This document shows positions 22,069 to 32,644 of a stretch of DNA of 64,000 bases, piece after piece. Below the pieces are notes generated by a model, which saw only the letters and a program-made list of their open reading frames with translations, ran no database searches and was not told the origin of the DNA. Made by a program: the position numbers and the translations under genes. Source of the stretch: Megalobrama amblycephala (taxonomy: Eukaryota > Chordata > Actinopteri > Cypriniformes > Xenocyprididae); the NCBI RefSeq assembly GCF_018812025.1, contig NC_063061.1, forward strand, positions 1,496,001 through 1,560,000, written 5' to 3'. The first letter of the stretch is position 1; each line of letters opens with the position of its first letter.

Positions 22069-22101
22069 TCTACAGTTTTTTTCCTGCATTTCATGTGCAG
22101 G
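18349..22101. mobile_element. Terminal-inverted-repeat element filled by a satellite array
   Basis: CCTGTATATGACATGCAGG at 18349-18367, followed by A-rich sequence, is matched in reverse complement at 22083-22101 (16 of 19 bases), where T-rich sequence precedes it. These short inverted ends bracket the tandem array tightly on both sides. I read this as a non-autonomous DNA element or fold-back whose interior tandem repeats expanded. No target-site duplication is evident and no transposase is present, so the element class is open. Confidence 0.5.
18376..22060. repeat. Satellite array: about 88 copies of a 42-bp unit
   Basis: The unit is two related 21-bp halves, GATTTGCTAAATCGTGCTCA(T) and GATTTACTATTTCGTTCCTT(C), sharing 13 of 21 positions. 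Variation is concentrated at a few sites (G/C after AATCGT; CAT, CAAG or CGT before GATTT; TTCG or TTCA). Every unit keeps exactly 42 bp. Each has the small inverted repeat GATTT-GCT-AAATC. A block of about 22 units (about 19640-20560) recurs 1008 bp (24 units) downstream. The outermost units at both ends share the divergent form CACAATTTACTATTTTGTT. The left edge has a 10-bp perfect hairpin (arm GTAAATTGTG, 18376-18397). Confidence 0.95.
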
Positions 22102-23639
22102 GCTCTGTATGTGTATATATACATATGTATATATATATTTTTTTTTTTTTTCAAAGTTATTTTTTATCCATGCCAAAATATGGAACTTGGCATTCAAACC
22201 ACTTCTATGCAGCATTCATCAAGTCATACAAAAGGTGAGAATTTGCAGGAGGAAATTCACTACAGGCACGTTTCCTGATGAGACCGCAATGATTTCAAAG
22301 ATAGTTCAGGCATTTCTTAAAGCCTCTACGTTTACAGACAATATTAGGCTTAGACTTGGCTAAAACAAGTCTGTGTAGAACACAGACGTATGAAAGTAAA
22401 CGCAGACATCTGAAAGTGCTGCTGAAATGACGTTTGTTCAGTGGTGCGTGTGCTGTAAAAAGCCCTTAGTTTGAACCCAGCGCTGTGTCAATCTCCCAAA
22501 CTACTCATGTTAACACACTAACCCCAAGAACATACCCTTTTTTAATTCATCAGAGATGTTAAGGTATTAAATATGCATGGATTTATGGTGCCAGCATCCA
22601 GTGGCCGTATTTGAAACGACTTCATATGTTTTTAACCTACACTCTTAGAAGAAAAAGTTCTGTCAGACACTTTATATATAGAACCTTTTAAGAGTTCTAT
22701 ATAGAATATTGAACCTTTTTTTCTAATAAGATAGATGGCTTCATTTATTGTATTACTTTGAACTGCATCTTTTTCTCCTCAAAGGAGTTTTCTTGATCAT
22801 GAAATGTAAAACAGAAAGGGTTAAACAGTTTGCTGTACACCATATAATAAGACATTCAAATGACAGCTATTCATTTAATTTAATTGAAATGGCTAAATTC
22901 ACTGTATCATCCATATGTTTTGTCGTTTATTTGTTATTGCACATTATGAGAACTTTCATTTGAATGAAATAAGAAATAATTAAACATCTATTTATCTACT
23001 TATTTAGATAACTGTGTACATCATATCAGGGCACTGAATCAGCTGTCTGTTAGAGATCCTCATTGTACTGCTATTTGTGCAATTTTTTCAATTCCTTTTG
23101 AATTATGTCAGACTCATCGATATGTCCTCATTTATCAACATCAGAAGTTTTATTACGTTCTTCACTGCATTGTCACCGTTTGAGTGGAATGGTGGATGTG
23201 TTCGATTGAAAACAAAACACTTATCCTCTGGAGGAAATTGGCTGAGTGATAACTAAAGGCTTTCAGTGTTATCATATTCTTCACTATTTTGGGATGAAAC
23301 AATAAAGGGTCTAACAGATAATTAAAAAATCATTTTCAGTTAATTTTCTCAATCTGATTAATTCATACAACACCACAGGGAAAAAAAAAACTGATGTCTT
23401 TTCATGGTGTAAACTATTAATGAAAGCCAAAGATTGTAACTTTGACATACTTTTGTTCAATGAACATCTGATCATTTGAATATTTCTTGCAGACATTTCA
23501 TAAATACTTCTCAGTCTCAGTTTAGTTTTTCAGTTCAATATAGTTTGTTCTATATTCCAAGTCTTTCAAAGTCATTCAGTAACTTGATGTGAGGAACAGA
23601 TGGGTATTTAAGTTGTACAATTATAGTTCAGGGAAATGT
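22102..23639 (+). other. Intron 2 sequence with a MITE fragment
   Basis: A short AT-rich palindromic fragment at 22639-22730 (TTATATATAGAACCTTTTAA, TTCTATATAGAA) belongs to the same kind of repeat as 27600-27945. The rest contains no credible exon or defined repeat. Confidence 0.4.
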
Positions 23640-24026
23640 CTTTGGTTATGACTGTAACCATGGTTCCCTGAGAAGGGAACGTCTCGCTGCATCTGATGAC
23701 AGTGCTATGGGGAACCCTGCAGCATGACTGTGTCTGAAGCACATGTGCAACTATTCCAATCCTGATTGGTGCTGGATAACCCCGTATGATGGCGTATAGC
23801 AGAAGCTATAAAGTATACCCGGAAACAAAGCAGCATTAGCTTCTGATTGGCTGAAGCAAGCTACTCACAGGCATGCAGGATGTATGGCAAGGTGACGCAG
23901 CATTCTCAGGGAACCATGATTACAGTCATAACCCGAGACGTTCCCTTTTGAGGGATCTCCACGCCGCTTGATGATGATGCTATGGGGAACAGAATACCCA
24001 TTGTACCATACTGACAAATGCCTGTC

Positions 24027-25055
24027 CTAGTGTGAAACTTTCTGGGCACAACTTAGGAAGAGATTACTTGAGACTGGTATATAGTCCAGGTCCAGGCTGT
24101 AAAACCTGATAAATGTGTGCAGAGAAGACCAGCCCACAGCATCACACACTTCTTGGAGGAAAACTCCTGATAATAAAACTTTCAAAGCTGCCATACTCCT
24201 GGTAGACTGGGCTCTCACAACCAGAGGCAGAGGAAGGTCACGTGCCTCATAAGCTGTAGAGATAGCCTCAACTATACATTTACTAATGTTCTGCTTGGAA
24301 GCTGGGGAACCCCACCTGGATGAACCGAAGCATAACAGCAGCTGGTCAGATTTACATCAATGAGCAGTCCAGTGGATGTAAGTTTCATGTGCTCTAACTG
24401 GACAAAGCAAGTTAGGCTTCTCTTGGTCTGCCAACATGAAAGTAAGACGATGAAAGGTCAGCGAGATGGTTGAATGTGCAATGGAACTTTAGGCATGTAG
24501 CCTGGTCTAGGGTGCAAAATTGCTTTGACCCTACCTGGAGTCCAAAGTCTCGACACGTGCCAGGGACAACCCCTCTAGAACCATGCCCAGATCCCAGGCT
24601 GGAACTCTCGCATGAACAGCAGGCCTCAACCTTCTTCAAGTGCCATGAAGGAAACAAGTTACTTAATGGTGTCTCCCCAAAGAGCCACCGTCTAATGGTG
24701 CGTGGTAAGCAGCTATGGCTGCCAAATAGACCTTAAACATGGAGGGGGCTAGACCGGGAGAAAAACAATCCTGAAGGAACTTCAGCATTGAAGTCCAACT
24801 GGTGTTCTCTGCACCATAAAGTGAAGACTCTCCACTTTAAGGTGTAAAGTTTCCTCATGGAGGGACCTCTAGAGTTTAGAATGGTCTCAACAACTTCCAT
24901 TGAAATACCAGCGTTTAAGAGTTGATCCCCCTCAGGGGCCAAACCCAGAGTTTCCACATCTCCAGCTCGGAGTGATAAATTGTGCCATCTTGTGACAGAA
25001 GGTCCTTCCTGATGGAAATCTCCCAAGGAGAGCTGTCTGTGAACCACATTCGGGC
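24027..25055 (-). pseudogene. DIRS-type tyrosine recombinase pseudogene
   Basis: Tyrosine recombinases of DIRS elements integrate the circular DNA copy. Reading the minus strand: an N-terminal core-binding part (ETILNSRGPSMRKLYTLKW; WCREHQL) near 24800-24900, then degenerate sequence, then a C-terminal catalytic part at 24027-24218 with AQSTRSMAALKVLLSGV and WSSLHTFIRFYSLDL. The expected HxxR box reads QSTR, so the histidine is replaced; the tyrosine of RFYSLD is retained. Stops and frameshifts separate the parts. The open frame 24733-25164 is a fusion of recombinase with sequence of the inserted MITE at 25061. Confidence 0.75.
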
Positions 25056-25060
25056 CGGCC

Positions 25061-26137
25061 AGGGGTGCGTTTCCCAAAAGCATCGTTAGCCAACTAACAT
25101 TGCAAGTTCCGTCATTACTAACATAGCTCAAATGAACATTCACAAACTTGTTTAGTTGGAACAACAGCTATCGACCTGTGGTTAGAAGCATAGTTTCTTG
25201 TTTTTAGGACATGTAGACTTAATAAATCATTATCTTCAGCAAAAGCAGCAAACTGAGATTAAGTACAATGCATATATTTTATTTTGAATATATACAAATG
25301 TCACTTACATATTTTAGTCAAGTCAAGTCAAGTCACCTTTATTTATATAGCACTTTTTACAATGCAGATTGTGTTGAAGCAGCTTTACATTGATAACTGG
25401 TATATAATTGTGGCTGCACAGCAGCTCTTAAAGAATAGTGTCAATGCAGGCAGATCAAAGCACTGTTGAATAAATGTCAAGTCAAATGTCAAGTGTCCCC
25501 AACTAAGCAAGCCAAAAGCAACAGTGAAAGATCCCAACCTACAACAGGTGACATCAGGTGGCAAACAAGTGGCAAATAGGTGTTAAAAAGGAGAAAAAAA
25601 ACCTTGGGAGAAACCAGGCTTAGTCGGGGGGCCAGTTCTCCTCTGGTGAACAATGCTTTGTTACGATTCAGGTTGCTATCATAAGTCCGATAGGATCGCA
25701 ACAGTCAAAGTATTTATTCCAGTTCCATCCAGTTGAGGATCGTATTCATCACGGGGGTATAATAGTTTGTCAAAAGATTTGAAGCACCGTTTTTGAAGAG
25801 TGTGCATGTGCATACGTGCTCTAGTTGGTAAGAACGAGCCTATGATTGAATCTGGAACTAAAGCAAAATAACTGAGAAAAATTAAAATTAGTCCTTAGAT
25901 GCAATTTCTGTAATTTATAGCAAAAATCTAGCATTAATTCAATCTCAAACGGATTCATTTAAAGAAGTTTTTACTCCACCACCTGCATGACATCATTCAC
26001 CAACGTGGCTGAAAGACAGGTTTGTGACAATACGGTTTCGGGAAACAGTTGTAACTAGCTAGTTGATTTGCTCAACGATGCATCATACTGTGGTAGTGAA
26101 GTAATGAGTTATGTCGTTGTACGGGAAATGCATCCCA
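25061..26137. mobile_element. MITE inserted in the DIRS-like element
   Basis: The left end GGGGTGCGTTTCCCAAAAGC (25062) pairs with the right end CGGGAAATGCATCCC (26122-26136), with further pairing of CATCGTTAGCCAACTA-like and ACTCATTAC-like segments inside. Possible CAG duplications flank it. About 1.08 kb, of which about 450 bp is a later insertion (25315-25765). The GTGCGTTTCCC end is familiar from fish MITEs. Confidence 0.6.
25315..25765. repeat. Interspersed repeat nested in the MITE
   Basis: Begins with AGTCAAGTCAAGTCACC and TTTATTTATATAGCAC, continues through ACCTTGGGAGAAACCAGG, and ends at CATCACGGGGG. This block is widespread in cyprinid genomes in my memory and produces the frequent spurious minus-strand frame at 25489-25701. 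Class unknown. Confidence 0.55.
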
Positions 26138-26430
26138 GAACGGGTTACTGAGAGTAGAGCTGACTGTGCATGCTCCGCTCCCAGGCAGCTCACTCACAGA
26201 TTGTGTGTGTCCCCTCCCATAATGTAGAGAGGGCAGGGAGGCACACACAGACCGAACTGCTTATTCACCATAATATATATATTATTGGACATACTGTATA
26301 CACAGAGAGCTTGCTGAAGAAATAGAAGCTAACTCTGCTTTGTTCCAGGTATCCTTTACAGCTTTCGCGGTACGCCGTCACGGGACAACATAGTGCCAAT
26401 CAGGATTGGAATAGTTGCTCATGTTGCACG

Positions 26431-26910
26431 CATGCATTTTTAAACATTGTGTCACGTTCTGTTTACAACAGTCCACTCAGTAATACTCTCTCCAAGATGT
26501 TTAAATGTTCACTATGAGTAATCGTCTGTCTGTTGAGTAGAATATATTTGAAAGTGAAGTAAAATGGCTTAGTAAACTGTTGGACTGATGCAATACACTG
26601 TGTCACATGCACAATAGCTCTTCTCTAACTCTTATTAATTGTTCAGTGAAGCGAGGGTCGCCCACGACTTTAAGTAATGTGAAACAGACGTAGCAACAGA
26701 TCTTTTCTTTATTGTGATGTACATCAGAGTATAATGGTTTATTGAAGAAAAAAAACCCTGTGTGCAGTATGTTTTGATCAGTACAATGTAATGTTACTTA
26801 CATACTTGCTTTGACATTGTGTTTATGTGCATGATTTTAATGACATTACACATTACTGACTCCCATATCATCAACCTTGTCAGACTACTTGTTCTGTTCA
26901 GAGTTGTTTT
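26431..26910 (+). other. Intron 2 sequence without recognised features
   Basis: No repeat ends, exons or RNA genes are supported in this stretch. Confidence 0.35.
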
Positions 26911-26918
26911 CTCCAGGG

Positions 26919-27110
26919 CAGTGGATCCCAAACCTGTCCTGGAGGACCCCCAGCACTGCACATTTTGGATGTCTCTTTCATCTAACACACCTGATTCATC
27001 TCATCAGCTCATTAGTAGAGACCGCAAGACCTGAAGTAGGTGTGTCAGATATGGCAACATACAAAATGTGCAGTGCTGGGGGTCCTTCAGGACAGGTTTG
27101 GGAGCCACTG
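26919..27110. mobile_element. Short hAT-type MITE with 8-bp target duplication
   Basis: The ends CAGTGGATCCCAAACCTGTC and (inverted) GACAGGTTTGGGAGCCACTG begin and end this 192-bp element, and pairing continues through CCCCAGCACTGCACATTTTG. CTCCAGGG (26911-26918) and CACCAGGG (27111-27118) are near-identical 8-bp flanks, the duplication length of hAT transposons. The three frames of 64-90 codons here are artefacts of the hairpin. Confidence 0.85.
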
Positions 27111-27510
27111 CACCAGGGTGTTTGTTGTATTCTTACTCGTAGGATATAAATTCAGAGTAAGAGTATTTGCTGTTTGAAACACAGTCACTTTTTGACATCC
27201 TTAATGGGAGAAGGACATGCTCCACTGAGACTCAGTAATGTTTAGGGTTATCACATGTTGAATAATTTTTCAAATTTGTAAATTAAACTGATCAACTGAT
27301 GTCATGTTTGTTTTTTTTCTGGAATGTGTCAATCAGACATGCACTTGTAAAGTGGACTATACTGTCTATCTTAAATTTGGTTTACAAAACAAAGGTTTAT
27401 ATTTTCTGTTTTACTCTACGTAACATTTTTAGCTTCACTACTTACCAATGAAATAGTTCTGCCACACAGTTATGGATTGCATATTAATTTTCCACCCTTT
27501 TCTTTTGCAG

Positions 27511-27544
27511 CAATATGGAGGAGTTGAAAATAAAGTCAAGCTAA
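27511..27544 (+). CDS. 34-bp internal coding exon
   Basis: A strong acceptor (TTTTCCACCCTTTTCTTTTG-CAG, AG at 27509-27510) and a full consensus donor GTAAGT at 27545 bracket 34 bp. Starting in phase 0, as left by the exon at 14906-15044, it reads QYGGVENKVKL plus one base. No stop in this frame. Small exons are normal in secreted modular proteins. Not identified. Evidence is splice-site quality and phase continuity only. Confidence 0.6.
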
Positions 27545-27599
27545 GTAAGTCCAAACTTGCATGTTTTTAAACCTTGTTTACATTGAGTTTGTGCATTAA

Positions 27600-27945
27600 C
27601 TTACAGAAGAAACGGTTCTATATAGAACCTTAAAGGGTTCTGTCAGACGCTTCATATATACAGTACTGAACCTTTTAGGGGTTCCCATTATGGGATTTAT
27701 GGATTTAGTTTTAATTCATTAATTATATTTACATTTAATTTTTAATTTTAATTGCATTTTTAGGAATTGAACAGCTCATAAACATACCTTATACAAGAAT
27801 AAATAAATAAATAACATGTTAAACATGAAAGTATGCAGTCATTTAAGACATTTCTCCTTATTTAGAACCTTTTTGGCATAAAATTGAGCCAAGAACCCCA
27901 GGGATCTATATAGAACCACACTGAACCTTTTTTTCCAAGAGTCTG
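27600..27945. mobile_element. Fold-back MITE with TTCTATATAGAACC ends
   Basis: GGTTCTATATAGAACCTTAA near 27614 is a palindrome that recurs inverted at the right side (CTATATAGAACCACACTGAA, about 27906). The interior includes AACCTTTTAGGGGTTCC. Related fragments lie at 22639-22730 and about 54820-54910 (same AATCATTTAAGACATTTCT wording). Non-coding. Confidence 0.65.
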
Positions 27946-28785
27946 GGGTGTTTTATTTGAATTCACCTTCGGCTTTGTTGATTTATGGCATTGTCTGTCA
28001 TTTTCGAGTGTTGGAGTTTGGGAAAACCAAAGCAAACTTTGGTCTTTAGGGATCTAAAGGATCTAATTATTTGGAGATACACTATATGGGAGTTGTAAAA
28101 CCGGACAGTGAAATTACCTAAATTAGTTAATTTCACTCAAATATTACTGAAAGTTCATTGTACTTATTAGACAAAAGTTAAGTGAGGTGAATAACTGAAT
28201 ATATTAAATTGAACTTTAACTGTATGAGTGCAGCAGAGTTCTAGTTCCCAGCATGCTTTGCGTCAGACTGCATAAGGAGAATACATGTTGAGATGAAGTG
28301 TTATTTTGTGTTTTTTTTTTTGCAAAAATTTGGACAGATGTGTTAATCTATTTTGTTGAGATTTATAGGGGTTTCTGGTTGGGGTTTCCTCTGTGGTGAA
28401 GAGAAGAGCTTGTGGTTAGGACGGGCTGAGAAACTTTAAAATTAAAATTATACCTTAAAATTATATATACTGCATGTTGGTTAACAGTGCATATGCAAGT
28501 GTATAGTGAGAGTCTCTTTGTTACATTTGCACATACAAGTGTTTTTCTTTTTCTTTTTTTTCTCTCTCTCTCTGTGTGCTGAATAGGCATTAGATTGGCT
28601 ATTGTGTGCACTTATGTGTCTCTGGTTGTAGTGCTGTATAGCAGTAATGATTTGTTTTCTGTATTGATTGCAGGGCATGCTTTGACATTGCCAAATCAGA
28701 AGTAACCTTTGCACATCATTGTGGCCATTTGATTTGAATGAAATGATTGTCTGAGAGCTAGCTATAACTAACATGTTACTACCCT
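27946..28785 (+). other. Intron 3 sequence without recognised features
   Basis: No credible exon. Two overlapping minus-strand frames (28363-28774) read through a pyrimidine run (28543-28573) and are low-complexity. A phrase AGTTCTAGTTCCCAGCATGC at 28229-28248 is loosely ZNF143-like. Confidence 0.35.
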
Positions 28786-29610
28786 TGTAAAAAACTTAAT
28801 AGTATTGGTTGTGCACTTGTAGTGTACTTTAAATCTTAAAAGTATATTTAAACAAACAAACTTGCAGATAATATATTAATGACATAAAAGGCCACTTAAG
28901 TGTACACTTTCATGACTTTATTTTTTTAACACACTTTTAAAAAGAGAACTTTGTAATGTCAAATAATTGTTTTACTTTAAAAAAACATTTTAAATAATTA
29001 TGTTTTAAAAATCTTTTGTCATGCTTTAAAGAAGTACACCTAATTTGATGCGGTAACTAACATAACGCACACATTGTAAAAATTTAATTTAAAGTAAGTT
29101 ACCTCATTGCCTTAAAATTTTGAGTTCATTGAAATTAAAAATTTGAGTTAATACAATGAAGGCGATTGGTTTAATCAACAGAAACTCAAACCACATTAAT
29201 TATCAATTAAGTTGATTTGACAAAAGAAAAAATAACAAATCATGAAAATAATTGTTTACAGTGCATATAAAGTAACTGATTTAAAGTCATTACAAATATA
29301 TTTAAATACATACAAGTTTCAATAAAACGTACATTAAAATATATTTTAGTTTATCAGAAATACTTGTCAGTAAATTCATCAGTACACTATAATCTTATTT
29401 CAAAGACAATAGAAGTAGTTATGAAATTACATATAAAGATGTACTTAAGTGCTACTTAAAAACAGTTTAAAGTTGCATTTAATATACTTTCAAACTATAA
29501 TAAATTTTTATTTAACTGTAATTAACATGAAATTAAGTGTCTAAAAACATTACATTCTGTTCATGCTTAAGTATATTCTTATTTTGGTAATAAATACTCA
29601 AATTATTAAA
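28786..29610. mobile_element. AT-rich MITE with a nested small MITE
   Basis: An AT-rich, weakly palindromic repeat of AAGTACACTT/AAGTGTACTT wording; part of it recurs at 53776-53965 (ACATCTTTATATGTAATTTC; ATATAAAGATGTACTTAAG). Inside, 29068-29268 has weak inverted ends (CATTGTAAAAAT and GTTTACAGTG) and looks like a separate insertion. Boundaries are approximate. Confidence 0.5.
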
Positions 29611-30800
29611 AAAATTGCTTCTTTTTCACGAGGGCGATGGGTGGTTTTATGCAAGCATTCATCAAACCCACTAACTTCAACATTAACATGATACATTATA
29701 CAGTAAATAATGCCAGAATTCTTGTTTATGAGTAAATGATCCCTTTAGTGTCTAGTTTGTAGAAACGCAGCTGCTTTTAATGTTTTAGTGTGTCAATTTG
29801 GATTTGAGCAAAGGAAAGTCTTACTTTTATGGATTTACACCTGAAAAAAAGTAAGGCAGATCAAAAGCTTCACAAAAATCACTCGGAGAAAAAGTTTCCC
29901 ATCCTTTGTGTTTGCAGACAGACAGCCTCTCCAGTGTGTCAGAAATATGCAAATGATGTGCTGATTTCCCCTCAGGGACTAATTATTCACTGGCTTCGGA
30001 CTAAACTTAACAAAACACGCAATGGCATGTTTGATTTTTCTTTCCGCGGCTGGCATCACAATCCCTTCTCATGTGCGCGCGTCTGCGTATCGCGGTGCGT
30101 TATCTCAGTTTCCCTCCCTTCCAGAGAGGCCTCTTTGTTGTCATGTCTGTGCGTCTCGCTTCCAAAGGCTGACATTAATCAGACTGCCCCAGTTTCTGAA
30201 CGCCACGCTTCTACCCAGCCACCCAGCCACTTAAGTGGATGACCAAACGATAACAGGGCAGGCTGACAGCCTTTTGGCTTCTACACAAATCATAAATAAA
30301 TAACGTGCCGCAGGCAGCGCGCCGAAAAGGTCACTCAAGAAGAAAGACGGGAGAACGCTTGCGAGAAAGACCCCTTTTGTGGCAGAAACAATGCACAATC
30401 AAATCAGCGGCTGAACCGCCAGGATTCATTAGCCTGAAATCACAAGGAGAGGTTTGTTACTGCTGCGAATTACATGATATCACTAGGCAAAGCCCATTAA
30501 GGAGCCCTCTGCTTGGTTTCTACGCTAATTGGAAGGGAATTCGATAAGGCGCAGCACCTCGCCCGGCTCGCTTACGCGTCTGGGTCACGGCGGTCCGTAA
30601 TGGATTGAGGGTTCGTGAAAAAACGGAGGGATGGTCTTGTTAGTCTTGGTCCCCAGCCCTGAACTAATAAAGCAATCACTTCGGTCACATCCACATTACA
30701 ACATAACACACGGCGAAACGGCTCCGTAACGTGCTGAAGTACTAACTACAACAGCTGCCAGCATGACCATTGACACGCTGCGGTTAAATTCAGTTGCCAG
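29611..30800. other. Repeat-free complex block, candidate conserved regulatory DNA
   Basis: From about 29830 to 30790 the sequence changes character: balanced composition, CpGs, no inverted termini, no simple repeats. It has homeodomain-type cores (CTAATTGG at 30522-30529, ACTAATTATT at 29977, TTCATTAGCC at 30425) and a HOX/PBX-like TGATAT-TAC area. The open frames here (137 codons at 29829; 70 at 30022; 80 at 30305) overlap in different frames and have no domain, so I do not call a gene. In a long intron this is the profile of an enhancer cluster. Conservation must be tested. Confidence 0.4.
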
Positions 30801-31444
30801 ATCACCTTTTAGTGCTTAATCCTGTACTGTTCACACACAGTTTGTATTTAAACACGCATCTGGCATGTGTGTCTCAAAACAGTGAACTAGTCCATTATAA
30901 ACTGAGATACATCCAAATGCTTTATATTGAAAATAAGACCAGAATATTGCGACCCGCACCTGCCTATTTTATTAACTCCATAAACTAGATCGCTTTTTAC
31001 GCCAAGCTCAAACAACAAGCCCAAAAAATCTTAATAAGATGGACATGGCAACACTGCAAGGCAGCCTAATGAGCATAAACAAAACTAGTTGTTTGTTACT
31101 TTTGTCAAAAATAGCAGACAACAAATGTGTGAGACACCAGAATGTTGCCATGGTTACAACAGTGTCAATCATTGCATTTTCGGGAGTGAGTTGTGTTCTG
31201 TACACACACAGAGAGCGGTAATTTAAGGGATTCACTTCCATATTTGAATGCAGTTGTCACTAAAGAAACCATTGCAGTGAATACATGGCCATAATGTCTT
31301 GAGTGGAGAGCTACAGTGTCTTCACACTATCTTTGGAGGTTTTAAGGATGTTTTTCATGCATTCCAGTGTTATTTTAGTATCATTGATATACTATTATAG
31401 TTTTTGTTAATATTTTGAATTTGATTTTATTTTTGTATTTTCTG

Positions 31445-31449
<5 letters not shown>
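30801..31449 (+). other. Intron 3 sequence without recognised features
   Basis: Overlapping short frames on both strands at 31008-31241 are chance. No exons or repeat ends seen. Confidence 0.35.

Positions 31450-31494
<45 letters not shown>
31450..31494. repeat. AT dinucleotide microsatellite
   Basis: About 20 AT units directly abutting the hAT-like element at 31496, whose target site is therefore obscured. Confidence 0.95.
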
Positions 31495-31495
31495 G

Positions 31496-32466
31496 CAGTG
31501 CTTCCCACAGGTTTGAAATATATGGTGGTAGCAGGGCGAAAAATCATCCTATTACCCACAGCACAGAAATGGTCTACTACATGTGACAAACAAATAATGT
31601 GTGATTTTTAACAGTATTTTTATTTATTGAAATTAATTTTAATTACATAGCATACTATTACATTTAATTACATACTAATATTATGCATTGTAAATTATGC
31701 AAAATTACAGCATTTAAATGGTTCTCATTTTCCTGTGTTCTCCTTGCTGTCATATAGTGTCTCTCTCAGTGAATGGGACACAGATTTTACTAGTAAAATG
31801 TATATAATGAATAATATATGCGTCAAATAATGTTCTTCCTGTGGGGGAGACTACAATAATTTACTATGAATTAAATGGAAATTAAATTAAATACAATTTA
31901 ATGTGTAACCAAAATACCAATAATGCCCAAAAGAAAAAGAAAAAAACTTAGCATGTGACTTTTAATTATAAACAAGCCCGAAATAAACCTGGACTCTTAT
32001 TTTGAAATGTCTGTACTATTGCAGGCTGATCCTTCAGATTCTTACAACCGTCTAAAACATTTTATATAAAGGCCATGAAGTAGACATTGTCATAATTCAT
32101 CAAATTGAGTTCATTAGCAATCGCTTGGCATAAATCTGCGCTTTTCATTGATTGAGAATCACTTTGAAGCAGACTGAAGCGCTGTTGTGTGAGCTTGTAG
32201 AAAGCGCAACAGCGCCCCCTTGTGACTTTGCAAAATGCAGCGCCCGTGGGAATGTTAGCGAGAGTAAACAGTTCTGACGCACACATAACGAGCAGGTACG
32301 AAACGACTAGTTAATCGATCACGGATGGTTTCATTATCTTGGGTGCATATAAAAGTATAAGAGGATAAAAATAATAAAAGCAAAAATGTATCTCCAAATA
32401 TACTTGGGCGGCCGTTAATATACCTGGGCGGCCCGCCCAAGTAAAGTCTATGTGTGGGAAGCACTG
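31496..32466. mobile_element. hAT-like non-autonomous element with CAGTGCTTCCCACA ends
   Basis: The left end CAGTGCTTCCCACAGG (31496) pairs with the right end TGTGTGGGAAGCACTG ending at 32466. CAG-type termini of this length are typical of hAT elements. About 970 bp. AT-rich flanks make the 8-bp duplication uncertain (ATATATG versus ATATATAT). Minus-strand frames at 32062-32286 and 32255-32464 show no transposase motif. The interior has GGGCGGCCCGCCC at about 32425. Confidence 0.75.
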
Positions 32467-32644
32467 ATATATATATAATGTATATTACCTATGGAAGCCC
32501 TAAGAGGCCATGGATTATTATACTTTCTGGTTTTCTCATTATCACTACTTAATATTTTCACATGATCTCGTCTTGACAACAAAAATTGTTCTCTAAGTTA
32601 CACAACTGCGTCAACAGGCGGCAGTATAGAAATAAATATAATAT

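Larger units (their letters stand above)
23640..26430 (-). mobile_element. DIRS-like tyrosine-recombinase retrotransposon, internally deleted
   Basis: Near-terminal inverted repeats of about 100 bp lie at 23746-23853 and 26325-26425 (shared core CAATCCTGATTGG). Near the left end, module A (GGTTATGACTGTAACCATGG onward, 23644-23673) and module B (AGGGAACGTCTCG, 23674-23686) recur inverted at 23905-23947 but in order A' then B', a circularly permuted inverse, as expected of the DIRS internal complementary region. A recombinase pseudogene lies on the minus strand. gag and reverse transcriptase are absent, so most of the interior is lost. Confidence 0.7.

Noticed and set aside
26794..27149. Overlapping frames on both strands near 27 kb
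   Set aside because: They are produced by the 192-bp hairpin MITE with its 8-bp target duplication.
29829..30547. Protein-coding exons in the repeat-free block
   Set aside because: Three overlapping frames in different registers, no family motif and no convincing splice sites in phase with neighbours.
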